This document shows positions 50,329-58,885 of a stretch of DNA of 64,000 nucleotides, one piece after another. The DNA comes from RGIG9115 sp045128915 (GTDB lineage: Bacteria > Bacillota > Clostridia > UBA1381): the NCBI GenBank assembly GCA_045128915.1, contig JBGVIT010000008.1, positions 1 to 64,000 on the forward strand, in the 5' to 3' direction. Positions within the stretch are counted from its first letter, which is position 1. Each line of letters begins with the position of its first letter. Both the position numbers and the translations under genes were made by a program. The notes beneath the pieces were generated by a model. That model was not told the origin of the DNA and ran no database searches. It saw only the letters and a list, made by a program, of their open reading frames with translations.

Positions 50329-52111
50329 TATTCATACCTCCTATCTTTGAAAAATCCATTTCACCCGGATGGCTGATATGTGATGCTTTGAGGTAGTTGA
50401 AATCGCCGAACTGATGTTCAAATACATTTTTGTAATATCCGTTTTGTTTTATGAGGGTTTCGTGATTACCCCATTCAATCATTCTGCCGTGATTTAATAC
50501 AAGTATCAGGTCTGCGTTTTTGACAGACGAAATTCTATGTGCAATAATGATTTTTGTTGTATGTGTATTTTTGAGATTTTCCTGTATAAAGAATTCTGTT
50601 TCAGTATCAAGAGCAGAGGTGGTATCGTCAAGAACAAGAATGGAAGGGTTTTTAAGCAAAGCTCTTGCAAGGGAGATTCTTTGCCTTTGACCTCCGGAAA
50701 GCCCTGCACCTCGTTCGCCTATAACAGTATTATAGCCGTATTCTGTGGTCATTATAAAATCGTGTGCATTGGCAAGCTTTGATACCCTTATTATATCTTC
50801 CATAGTGCAGCTTGGAGTGCCGTATGCAATATTATTTTTTATAGTGTCGGAGAAGAGAAATACATCTTGCATTGCGCTGGTGATGTTTTTTCTAAGAGTT
50901 TTAAGGTCTATATTTTTTACATTTATATCATCTATATATACTGTGCCATAATCTGTATCATAAAATCTTGACAGAAGGTTTAATATGGTTGTTTTGCCGG
51001 AGCCGGTAGGTCCGATTATGGCAAGAGTTTGACCGGGTTCGACGCTGAAATTAAGATTTTTAACAGCTCTGGTACTGTCGTAGGAAAAGGTTACATTTCT
51101 GAACTCTATTTTTCCGGTTATACCCGTATCTTTCTTTTTTACATTTTCGTTTTTAATGCGGGATGTTTGATTTTCTAAGTCTATGATTTTGATGCAACTT
51201 GTTGTAAACTGCTGATATTGGTTGATTATTGAGCCGAGTTTTTCCATAGGCGTCGTTATATACCATAAGCAACCGTTTATGGTTGTAAATTGTCCGATTG
51301 TTATAATATCTTTGATTACAAAATACCCTCCTGCAAGTATAAATATAACTATTGTCATATTCTTGAAAAAGCTTATAAAGGGATTATATTTACACCATGC
51401 ATATATGTATTTCATATATGATTTTCTAAAGGCTTCGTTACTCTTTTCAAATTTTGATATTTCAAAATCTTCTTTTGCATAAGCTTTTACAACGCGTATG
51501 CCCTCAATGTTTTCTCTTGTGACAGAATTAAGAGTGGCGTTTGCATTTCGGCGGTCAACAAGCGCAGCTTTAGCGTGTTTTGAAAAGGCAAGTGCTGCAC
51601 ACAGTAAAAAAGGAAGTATAGAAAATAAGCATATTGTTGTGGGGACATTTATGGAAAACAGTACTACAAACCCAATTAAAATACAAGCAATCTGATATAA
51701 AAATTCCGAAGCGGTTGAAGATATCATATTACGTATGGCGTCTGTGTCTGAGGTCAGACGGCTCATTAGTTCGCCCACCCGATGCTTTTCATAAAAATAG
51801 CAGTCTAAGGTATGAAGCTTTTGAAAAAGTTTATTTTGTACAGATATAATTACGTCCTGAGAGATGCTGTCTGTCATATACTGACGGATGTATTTTATGA
51901 TTTCCTGAACACAAGTGAGTGCAAGAATCAAAAAAACGTAAAAAAATAACAGACGCAATTCATTGTTCATGATTACATCATCAACAAAACGTCCTACAAG
52001 TATTGGATAAGCAAAAGTAAGGATAATATACACCAAAAGAAGAATTATGGCGACAAATATCCTGGTACTATAATTTTTTAAATAACTCCACAACCATTTT
52101 AAAGAGCTCAT
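50309..52111 (-). CDS. ABC exporter, ATP-binding/permease half-transporter A
   Basis: 600 aa. Six-helix transmembrane domain and nucleotide-binding domain with Walker A GPTGSGKTTI, canonical signature LSGGQRQR, but Walker B ILVLDDTTSALD, where Asp replaces the catalytic Glu. This is the degenerate-site half seen in heterodimeric exporters such as BmrCD and TM287/288. Cargo unknown. GAGGAGGTAATATTT precedes ATG(52111). Confidence 0.92.
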   Translation of the reverse strand: MSSLKWLWSYLKNYSTRIFVAIILLLVYIILTFAYPILVGRFVDDVIMNNELRLLFFYVFLILALTCVQEIIKYIRQYMTDSISQDVIISVQNKLFQKLHTLDCYFYEKHRVGELMSRLTSDTDAIRNMISSTASEFLYQIACILIGFVVLFSINVPTTICLFSILPFLLCAALAFSKHAKAALVDRRNANATLNSVTRENIEGIRVVKAYAKEDFEISKFEKSNEAFRKSYMKYIYAWCKYNPFISFFKNMTIVIFILAGGYFVIKDIITIGQFTTINGCLWYITTPMEKLGSIINQYQQFTTSCIKIIDLENQTSRIKNENVKKKDTGITGKIEFRNVTFSYDSTRAVKNLNFSVEPGQTLAIIGPTGSGKTTILNLLSRFYDTDYGTVYIDDINVKNIDLKTLRKNITSAMQDVFLFSDTIKNNIAYGTPSCTMEDIIRVSKLANAHDFIMTTEYGYNTVIGERGAGLSGGQRQRISLARALLKNPSILVLDDTTSALDTETEFFIQENLKNTHTTKIIIAHRISSVKNADLILVLNHGRMIEWGNHETLIKQNGYYKNVFEHQFGDFNYLKASHISHPGEMDFSKIGGMNNGKKHI

Positions 52112-52157
52112 AAATATTACCTCCTCTTTAAATCATATGTTGTTTCAATTCGGGTTT

Positions 52158-52186
52158 ACTATACCACAACCATTTTGGGAAAACAA
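52158..52186 (-). promoter_or_regulatory. Promoter of the ABC exporter operon
   Basis: Minus strand TTGTTT (52186–52181), 17-bp spacer, TATAGT (52163–52158), about 47 nt before the start codon. Confidence 0.65.
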
Positions 52187-52189
52187 CCC

Positions 52190-52418
52190 TTTTTTTCAAA
52201 AAAATATACACGAAATTCAACATGTTACTTTGTAGAAAGTTGACAAAAATTAAAGAGCTGTTTGTAAAGTCAATCCCGTCCCATAATAATATAAAAAGGA
52301 AATGTTCAAAAATGCACAGACCGTTCAATGACATTAAAATATGCACCTCCAAAAGTGTCTGATTTTTGGGGTGCATATATTTTTTGTGTATTTATGTCAT
52401 TAAACTGTTTAAGTATTC
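52190..52418. other. Gap with repeat motif and terminator between symporter and exporter
   Basis: No credible gene. Holds AAAAATGCACAGACCGTTCAA (about 52308–52328), nearly identical to a motif at 39696–39716. It also has a long hairpin ATGCACCTCCAAAA…TTTTTGGGGTGCAT (about 52341–52376) nested in TGACAT…ATGTCA, which probably ends the symporter transcript on the minus strand. Confidence 0.55.
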
Positions 52419-53789
52419 TTAGAAGAATTTAGCTATATAACCCTGAACGAATACTACCAGAAGAATAATGGGAAGTATATATGTCACATATATTCTAAGC
52501 CCCTTTGCAAGCTTAAGACCTTTTCCTGTGTTGGCTTCTTCAAGGAAATTATCCCATCCCCAACCCCATTTTGTTGTACAGAAAAGAACATATACAAGTG
52601 AGCCGAGAGGGAGCAGATTGTTGCTTAATATAAAGTCCTCAATATCCATAATAGTGCTTCCTGCACCCAATGGCTGAATGTTTGAAAGCACGTTAAAACC
52701 AAGAATACACGGCATTGAAAGAATAATAATTGCAACTATGTTGATTGCAACTGCTTTCTTTCTTTTCCATATTCCCATATCAACCCACCAGGAAATGATG
52801 TTTTCAAATACAGCAATAACAGTTGATAAAGCCGCAAACAAAAGGAATATAAAGAACAAGCTTCCCCAGATTCTTCCGCCGGGCATATTGCTGAATACGT
52901 TTGGAAGTGTTACAAATATAAGGTTCGGTCCGCCGTCAGGCTGAATGTTGTAGGTAAAGCAAGCGGGGAAAATAATCAATCCGCTAAGCAAAGCAACAGA
53001 TGTATCAAGTACAGTAATTCTGAGAGCTTCTCCTGCAAGGGAATGTTTTTTGTCAATATAGCTTCCAAAAATTCCTATTGAGCCTATGCCTATGCTCAAT
53101 GTAAAGAACGCCTGGCCCATAGCATCAAATATTGCGTTTTGCAGGCCGTATTCCGTAAGCTTTGAAAAGTCAGGGTAGAGGTAGAACTTAAGTCCTTCAG
53201 TTGCACCTGCAGTTAATAGTGAGTTAACAGCAAGAATAATCATGATAGCAAACAAAAGAAGCATCATAGGCTTTGTAACCTTTTCAACGCCCTTTTGAAT
53301 ACCGAACCCGCAAACTATAAGGCATGCAACTACTATAATCACCATAGCGATGGTCATTTGAACGGGGTCCGCCATCATATTACCAAAGGTTGCGCCAATT
53401 TGTTCGCCTGATATTCCGGGCGGGAACTCACCGAATAACATTTTTTTGCAGTAAATAAGCATCCAGCCTGCAACAGACGTATAGAACATCATAAGCAAAT
53501 AGTTGCCTATGATTGACGAATACTTATGCAAGTGGAACTTAGAACCCTTAGGCTCCAATTTGTCAAATGCGGTAGCACAGCCCTGCTGGCTTGCTCTGCC
53601 TACTGCCAATTCCATTATCATAATAGGCAAGCCAAACAGCACAAGAAATGCAAGGTACATAAGCACAAATGCCGCGCCGCCGTACTTTCCGGTGATATAA
53701 GGGAATCTCCAAACATTACCAAGCCCAATAGCACAGCCGGCTGAAATTAAAAGAAATCCAAGTCGTGAAGAAAATTTTTCTCTTTCCAT
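52419..53789 (-). CDS. Sodium-dependent transporter, neurotransmitter:sodium symporter family
   Basis: 456 aa, about twelve helices, bacterial NSS size. TM1 signature AIGLGNVWRFPYITGKYGGAAFVLMYL contains the unwound substrate/sodium site; TM6 region QAFFTLSIGIGSIGIFGSYI; TM8 AALSTVIAVFENIISWW. Members such as LeuT and MhsT import hydrophobic or aromatic amino acids with sodium. Substrate here not assigned. Own promoter upstream (53822–53850). Confidence 0.93.
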   Translation of the reverse strand: MEREKFSSRLGFLLISAGCAIGLGNVWRFPYITGKYGGAAFVLMYLAFLVLFGLPIMIMELAVGRASQQGCATAFDKLEPKGSKFHLHKYSSIIGNYLLMMFYTSVAGWMLIYCKKMLFGEFPPGISGEQIGATFGNMMADPVQMTIAMVIIVVACLIVCGFGIQKGVEKVTKPMMLLLFAIMIILAVNSLLTAGATEGLKFYLYPDFSKLTEYGLQNAIFDAMGQAFFTLSIGIGSIGIFGSYIDKKHSLAGEALRITVLDTSVALLSGLIIFPACFTYNIQPDGGPNLIFVTLPNVFSNMPGGRIWGSLFFIFLLFAALSTVIAVFENIISWWVDMGIWKRKKAVAINIVAIIILSMPCILGFNVLSNIQPLGAGSTIMDIEDFILSNNLLPLGSLVYVLFCTTKWGWGWDNFLEEANTGKGLKLAKGLRIYVTYILPIILLVVFVQGYIAKFF

Positions 53790-53821
53790 AATAAAATCCT
53801 TTCATTGGTGTGATTTTTTTA

Positions 53822-53850
53822 AGTATATCATAGGTTTTGAATATTTACAA
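53822..53850 (-). promoter_or_regulatory. Promoter of the NSS symporter
   Basis: Minus strand TTGTAA (53850–53845), 17-bp spacer, TATACT (53827–53822), 33 nt before the start codon. Confidence 0.6.
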
Positions 53851-53864
53851 GTGTTTTTGGGTGT

Positions 53865-54272
53865 TTATTTTTTACTATTAAATAAAAATTCTCTTGGAGA
53901 TAAATAAAGGATAAAACCACAAAATAGCATTATAGCAATCGGTATGGTCTGTAATCCCTCAACTAAAACACCTTGTACGCATACGCCGCCTATGGCTAAA
54001 AACAGATAATAATATCCTTTTTTTGTGAGATGTATCACAGCTTTACGTGTAATTATTAGAAAGCATACGAATATGAATTGAAATGCGAACAGAATGATTA
54101 ACTCTTGTTTTGAATATTTATTTGCGTTATTAAAAAAGTATCCTGACATCAGTACTGTACATATGATGAAGAAAGGTAAATAGTAAATCACAATAAACTT
54201 CAGGAGATTTGTTCCTTTGTCGTATTTATCACATGCTTTTTTAAATTCTTCGATTTCAGGTTTTTTACTCAT
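53865..54272 (-). CDS. Hypothetical membrane protein, 135 aa (paralogue of its neighbour)
   Basis: Four predicted helices, with EFKKACDKYDKGTNLLKFIVIYYLPFF at the N-terminus, RKAVIHLTKKGYYYLFLAIGG in the middle, and a basic C-terminus. The same blocks occur in the 210-aa protein encoded just upstream, so the two arose by tandem duplication. AT-rich. Its start overlaps the end of that gene by 8 nt. Function unknown; no catalytic or binding motif is visible. Confidence 0.65.
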   Translation of the reverse strand: MSKKPEIEEFKKACDKYDKGTNLLKFIVIYYLPFFIICTVLMSGYFFNNANKYSKQELIILFAFQFIFVCFLIITRKAVIHLTKKGYYYLFLAIGGVCVQGVLVEGLQTIPIAIMLFCGFILYLSPREFLFNSKK

Positions 54273-54897
54273 TAATTGTGTTCACATCCTTGTATTTGTT
54301 TTTTTCTCCATTAAACAGAGAAGCTCTTTTTTTCATATAAATATAAACTAATATAAGAATAACAATATGCAAAATTATTGATATAAAATCTTTTCCTATG
54401 GTATTCAAAAGATTCATTACACAATAGTAAGCTATAAGAAATTTATAGCCCCTCTTATTCAGCATCATAGCATTTTTACGAACTTGATATGCACAAAAAA
54501 ATGCAATTAATTGAAATAAAATACCTATAATAATCACAGGCATAGAGTCTCCCGACTCGTTTATTATGTAACCAATAATCATTAATACACTTTGTATCAT
54601 ATGAAGCATTAAAAAGTAGATTACATATAATTTCAAAAACAATGTGCCTCTTTCGTATTTTGTACAAGTGTTTTCAAATTCTATACGCAGAGGGTTTCTG
54701 CCTGAGGTCTTTGGATGTTTTTCTCTTTTTTTGATAAGCAAAATTATGCTTATAAATATTATGGCAATTAAAATGACAGGGGTAAGTGACATGATCATAT
54801 AGGCTGTCATAGGCTCATCTGTGGCATATTCAGCAAAAACATCAATATTGTGCAAAATTGATAATAAAAACACAGTAGCACAAAATATTTTTTTCAT
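54265..54897 (-). CDS. Hypothetical membrane protein, 210 aa
   Basis: Starts with a signal-like or first hydrophobic helix (MKKIFCATVFLLSILHNIDVFAEYA) and a second helix (TPVILIAIIFISIILLIKKR). It then has the duplicated domain shared with the 135-aa neighbour: EFENTCTKYERGTLFLKLYVIYFL and RKNAMMLNKRGYKFLIAYY. AT-rich. Expressed from a strong promoter at 54929–54957. Family not recognised; the signal-like N-terminus could be cleaved after FAEYA. Confidence 0.65.
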   Translation of the reverse strand: MKKIFCATVFLLSILHNIDVFAEYATDEPMTAYMIMSLTPVILIAIIFISIILLIKKREKHPKTSGRNPLRIEFENTCTKYERGTLFLKLYVIYFLMLHMIQSVLMIIGYIINESGDSMPVIIIGILFQLIAFFCAYQVRKNAMMLNKRGYKFLIAYYCVMNLLNTIGKDFISIILHIVILILVYIYMKKRASLFNGEKNKYKDVNTINE

Positions 54898-54928
54898 TTA
54901 TAAATTTCTCCTTTTAGTTCATGAAAAC

Positions 54929-54957
54929 ACTATAACATATATTCCTGTATTTGTCAA
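54929..54957 (-). promoter_or_regulatory. Promoter of the paralogous membrane-protein pair
   Basis: Minus strand TTGACA (54957–54952), 17-bp spacer, TATAGT (54934–54929). Confidence 0.78.
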
Positions 54958-54970
54958 TTTAGATTATGTT

Positions 54971-55001
54971 GTTTATAAATTTCGCTTATGTGGGAATATT
55001 A
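54971..55001 (+). promoter_or_regulatory. Sigma F/G-type promoter of gpr
   Basis: GTTTA (54971–54975), a 16-nt spacer and GGGAATATTA (54992–55001). The latter fits the forespore consensus GGNRANANTR fully, and GTTTA fits GYWTA. In B. subtilis gpr is transcribed by sigma F and sigma G, so the assignment agrees with known biology. Confidence 0.6.
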
Positions 55002-55023
55002 CATATAAAAACGGAGGATTTTT

Positions 55024-55878
55024 ATGTATTACAGAACAGACCTGGCAGTTGAAGCAAGGGAGCTTTCCAAGGGCAAAGCAGAGGAAATAGACGGCGTGAA
55101 AGCATATACGGAAAACAGGGACGAGCTTAGTGTTACAACGGTCGAAGTTTTAAATCAAAAAGGCAGCGATGCATTGGGCAAGGCAATAGGTAAGTATATA
55201 ACCATAGAGATTCCGCATATAAAGTATTCAACAACAGCTTATGAAAGTGCTTGTCATATGCTGGCGGAGGAAATAGGCAAGCTGTGTTGTATCGAAAGTA
55301 AAACTCTCACCCTTGTGGTGGGACTTGGAAACGAGGGCATAACCCCCGACAGCCTTGGCACAAAGACAGTTTCGGAGATAATGGTAACACATCATATGAA
55401 ACGCCATGCTCCTGAAATTTTCGGTGACGAGGTAAGCTCCGTATGCGCCATAGCTCCCGGCGTTATGGGAACAACGGGCATGGAAACAGCCGATGTTATA
55501 AAAAGTATAGCAGGTGACCTTAAGCCTGACCTTATAATAGTGGTAGATGCTCTTGCGGCAGCGGATTTTTCAAGAATAGGTATAACCGTTCAGCTCTCCG
55601 ACGCAGGAATTCAGCCGGGAGCAGGTGTTGGTAACAACAGAAGCTCCATATCCCAAAAGGAGCTTGGTATTCCCGTAATAGCCATAGGCGTTCCCACAGT
55701 TGTAGATGCCATGACATTTCTGGACGACAGCACAAAAAAAGAAATTGAGCCTCTTGTGGTAACTCCGAGAGATATTGATACCATAATAGAACGCTGTGCA
55801 AAAACTGTATCGGGAGGCATCAATCTTGCGCTTCATCGTGGAATGAGTCTCCGCGAAATCGAAGAATATGTGGGTTAA
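55024..55878 (+). CDS. gpr: Germination protease GPR
   Basis: 284 aa. Degrades small acid-soluble spore proteins at germination; an aspartate-type protease (family A25) made as a zymogen in the forespore. YRTDLAVEARE at the N-terminus is the propeptide and processing region. SVTTVEVLNQKG, VVGLGNEGITPDSLG, APGVMGTTGMET, VVDALAAADFSRIGITVQLSDAGIQPGAGVGNNR and GVPTVVDAM are family signatures. ACGGAGGATTTTT precedes ATG(55024). Shorter than the ~370 residues of Bacillus GPR, as in other Clostridia. Confidence 0.95.
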   Translation: MYYRTDLAVEARELSKGKAEEIDGVKAYTENRDELSVTTVEVLNQKGSDALGKAIGKYITIEIPHIKYSTTAYESACHMLAEEIGKLCCIESKTLTLVVGLGNEGITPDSLGTKTVSEIMVTHHMKRHAPEIFGDEVSSVCAIAPGVMGTTGMETADVIKSIAGDLKPDLIIVVDALAAADFSRIGITVQLSDAGIQPGAGVGNNRSSISQKELGIPVIAIGVPTVVDAMTFLDDSTKKEIEPLVVTPRDIDTIIERCAKTVSGGINLALHRGMSLREIEEYVG

Positions 55879-55941
55879 AACTTGACACCAACCATATTTT
55901 GGTGTAAAATTAAACCACTTATGCGAAAGGAATGAAACAGT

Positions 55942-57198
55942 ATGGAAATAAATCGGAGCATCAGTCTTGAATATATACCTATGAAAAAACTTAAAACCTC
56001 TACTGTGGGAATATTTATCCACCGACAGTTGACGAAGGAAAATGCATCAAAGAATGCCATTTTACCCCGAATTTTAAAAAGAGGCTGTGAGCTTTGCAAA
56101 ACAAGAGCCGAAATTGAAAAGTATCTTGATAACCTCTACGGCGGCGATTTAAGAGGCGGCTGCTTCAAAAAGGGCGAAGATCAGGTAATGTATTTTTCCA
56201 TTGAAGCAATAACTGAAAAATACTCTCCCGAAAAAGAGCCTCTTTTTGAAAAAATGATAAAGCTTCTCATGTCCGTTGTGTTCAATCCCGTAACGGAAAA
56301 TGGCGGATTTATGGAAGAATACGTTGTTCAGGAAAAGAAAAATCTTATAGAGCGTATCGAAAGCCTTAAAAACGATAAGCGCACCTATGCATCACAAAGA
56401 TGTGTTGAGGAGCTTTGCAAGGGTACAGACTTTGCAGTCCACTCCTACGGCACAGCAGAGGATGTAAACCTGATTGATGCAAAGGAGCTTTACGATTATT
56501 ACCGCCACATAATATATAACTCAAAAATAGATATATTCATATCAGGAGAATGTGACGAGGAAAAGGCGGCATCAATCATAAAAGAAGTGTTGCCAAGCGG
56601 CGATTTTCTTGGGGGCGAAGTAAAGCTTGAGGGGATTTTACAAAAAGACGGACCTGTGGAATATGTTGAAGAGGTCATGGACGTAACTCAGGGCAAGCTT
56701 TCTATGGGCTTTACTACCGGTATAGACGGTGTAGGCGATGATTACTATGCGCTCATGGTTGCAAACAGCATATTTGGCGGCGGCGCACATTCAAAGCTTT
56801 TCAATAACGTAAGAGAAAAGCTAAGTCTTTGCTACTATGCGTCTTCATCAATGGACAGATATAAAACATACCTTGTTGTAAATGCAGGTATAGAGTTTGA
56901 AAACTACCAAAAAGCGTATGACGAAATACTGAACCAGCTGAAAAAGGTTCAGGAGGGTGATATTTCAGAGCTTGAGTACGTGTCGAGTATCAATGCAATC
57001 GTCAACTCTCTCACATCATGCTTCGACGACCAATTTGCAATGCAGAGCTTCCGTCTTTCAGAAAAAATTCTCAAAACGGGAGTAAGTCTTGAAGAGTGCA
57101 TCCGAAAAATTAAGGCGGTCACGATAGAAGATGCAGTACGCGCGGCGCAGAACATACGTCTTTGCACCGTATATTTTCTAAAAGGAGGCAAGGCATAA
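55942..57198 (+). CDS. M16 peptidase-like protein without active site (YmfF-like)
   Basis: 418 aa. M16-family fold, but the N-terminal zinc motif HxxEH is absent: the corresponding segment reads LTKENASKNAILPRILKRG. The C-terminal half retains IFGGGAHSKLFNNVREKLSLCYYASSSMDRYK, the substrate-chamber region. Forms the inactive half of a two-protein clam-shell peptidase with the next gene. ATG after GCGAAAGGAATGAAACAGT. The stop overlaps the partner's start. Confidence 0.88.
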   Translation: MEINRSISLEYIPMKKLKTSTVGIFIHRQLTKENASKNAILPRILKRGCELCKTRAEIEKYLDNLYGGDLRGGCFKKGEDQVMYFSIEAITEKYSPEKEPLFEKMIKLLMSVVFNPVTENGGFMEEYVVQEKKNLIERIESLKNDKRTYASQRCVEELCKGTDFAVHSYGTAEDVNLIDAKELYDYYRHIIYNSKIDIFISGECDEEKAASIIKEVLPSGDFLGGEVKLEGILQKDGPVEYVEEVMDVTQGKLSMGFTTGIDGVGDDYYALMVANSIFGGGAHSKLFNNVREKLSLCYYASSSMDRYKTYLVVNAGIEFENYQKAYDEILNQLKKVQEGDISELEYVSSINAIVNSLTSCFDDQFAMQSFRLSEKILKTGVSLEECIRKIKAVTIEDAVRAAQNIRLCTVYFLKGGKA

Positions 57199-58481
57199 TG
57201 CAGGAAATCAAAAGCAATGTAACAGGCGAAACACTATACTACAAAAAGCATTCATCAGGTCTTGATATTTATATTATGCCAAGAGCCGATTACTCCGCAG
57301 GCTACGCTATATTCGGAACAAAATACGGCTCCGTTGACAGCCATTTTGTAATCCCCGGCGATTCAGAGCCAACAGAAGTTCCGGACGGAATAGCTCATTA
57401 TCTTGAGCATAAAATGTTCGACCAGCCTGACGGCAGTAATGTTTTTGACAAGTTCTCAGCACTTGGAGGAAACGCCAATGCTTTCACTTCTTTCAACACA
57501 ACAGCATATCTTTTCAGCGCCACAGAGAATTTTGAAGAAAATCTCAAAGTTCTTTTAGACTACGTGCAAAGTCCGTACTTTACCGAGCAAAGTGTTTCAA
57601 AGGAGCAGGGGATAATCGGTCAGGAAATAAAAATGTATGATGATAACGGGCCATGGAGAGTATTTTTCAATCTCCTTGGCGCTCTGTACCACAATCATCC
57701 CGTAAGAAAGGATATAGCAGGAACAGTCGAAAGCATAAGCCATATTACCCATGAGCTTCTTTATAAGTGCTATAACACATTCTATAATCTTTCAAACATG
57801 ATGATTTTCGTAACGGGTGACTTTGATGTTAATGAGATAGAAAGCATCATCGACAGCGGCTTAAAAACCAACGAGCCTTTCAAGGAAGAAATCAGAAGAA
57901 TTTATCCAAAAGAGCCTGAAACCATATGCCAAAAAAGAGTAGAGCAAAGCTTAAGCGTTGCAATGCCTCTTTTTATGATAGGCTTTAAGGACACCGATAA
58001 CGGCTATTCGGGAGATGACCTTTTAAGAAAGTACGTTGAGGTTTCAATAATCAATAAAATACTTTTCTCAAAAGGAAGTGAGCTTTTTGAAAGTCTGTTC
58101 GCAGAAGGTCTTATAAATGACAGCTTCTCTTCCGACTACACAGCTCAGCCTGATTACGCTCATGTAATGGTTGAAGGTGAGTCTATGAATCCTGATGCCG
58201 TATATGAAAAAATCATGGCATATATCAAAGACCTTATGGAAAAAGGTCTTTCACGTGACGAGGTAGAGAGAACTAAAAAGGTCATATGGGGCGATTATAT
58301 AAAAAGCTATAACGATGTAGAGGAATTTTCCCATGCATTCTTAAATCTTTACATGGCAGATGCCATATACACAAACTATGAAAATGTGTATAACAAGGTA
58401 ACATACGAAGACGTCTGCCGTCGCTTCAAGATGCTTTATTCAGAGGATAATACAGCAATATCAATAATCAATCCACTATAA
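57198..58481 (+). CDS. M16 family zinc peptidase (YmfH-like)
   Basis: 427 aa. Active half: zinc motif HYLEHKMFD (HxxEH), followed by a typical downstream glutamate region and the ANAFTSFNTTAYLFSATENF strand. Cytoplasmic (no signal). Starts at ATG(57198), sharing the last base of the previous stop (TAATG), so translation is coupled. AAAGGAGGCAAGGC is its ribosome binding site. Probably degrades peptides as a heterodimer with the upstream protein. Confidence 0.92.
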   Translation: MQEIKSNVTGETLYYKKHSSGLDIYIMPRADYSAGYAIFGTKYGSVDSHFVIPGDSEPTEVPDGIAHYLEHKMFDQPDGSNVFDKFSALGGNANAFTSFNTTAYLFSATENFEENLKVLLDYVQSPYFTEQSVSKEQGIIGQEIKMYDDNGPWRVFFNLLGALYHNHPVRKDIAGTVESISHITHELLYKCYNTFYNLSNMMIFVTGDFDVNEIESIIDSGLKTNEPFKEEIRRIYPKEPETICQKRVEQSLSVAMPLFMIGFKDTDNGYSGDDLLRKYVEVSIINKILFSKGSELFESLFAEGLINDSFSSDYTAQPDYAHVMVEGESMNPDAVYEKIMAYIKDLMEKGLSRDEVERTKKVIWGDYIKSYNDVEEFSHAFLNLYMADAIYTNYENVYNKVTYEDVCRRFKMLYSEDNTAISIINPL

Positions 58482-58484
58482 AAA

Positions 58485-58517
58485 ACAGCTGTTGCCATTG
58501 GCAACAGCTGTTTTTTT
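58485..58517. terminator. Bidirectional terminator
   Basis: ACAGCTGTTGCC–ATT–GGCAACAGCTGT flanked by A and T runs, between the convergent peptidase and spoVAE genes. Confidence 0.92.
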
Positions 58518-58872
58518 AGCTTTTAGATTTGGGTTTGAATATCACAGATGCAAGAAAACCAAACAACAAAGCCGCGCAGATTCCGCCGGCCCCTGCTGTT
58601 ATTCCGCCTGTAAATATGCCCAGAAATCCGCTGCTTTCCACAGCCTCTTTAGCACCTTTGCAAAGGTTGTATCCAAAGCCGCAAAGAGGTACCGTAGCAC
58701 CGCATCCCGCAAAATCCACCAACGGCTTGTATAACCCGAACAGCTGCAGAAAAGCCCCTGCCATTACAAACGTTACAAGTATTCTTGCAGGTGTCAGCTT
58801 TGTTTTATCTATAAGTATCTGACCTATAACGCATATAATACCGCCAACCAAAAATGCTTTTACATAGTCCAT
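58516..58872 (-). CDS. spoVAE: Stage V sporulation protein AE
   Basis: 118 aa, three to four helices. Typical ICVIGQILIDKTKLTPARILVTFVMAGAFLQLFGLYKPLVDFAGCGATVPLCGFGYNL and GGITAGAGGICAALLFGFL. Part of the SpoVA inner-membrane channel that moves dipicolinic acid into and out of spores. AAAGGGGGAAATATA sets ATG(58872). Downstream of spoVAD by 13 nt. Confidence 0.93.
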   Translation of the reverse strand: MDYVKAFLVGGIICVIGQILIDKTKLTPARILVTFVMAGAFLQLFGLYKPLVDFAGCGATVPLCGFGYNLCKGAKEAVESSGFLGIFTGGITAGAGGICAALLFGFLASVIFKPKSKS

Positions 58873-58885
58873 TATATTTCCCCCT

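Noticed and set aside
52128..52376. Minus-strand 82-codon frame between symporter and exporter
   Set aside because: Covers a terminator hairpin, a repeat motif and the exporter promoter; composition is not protein-like.
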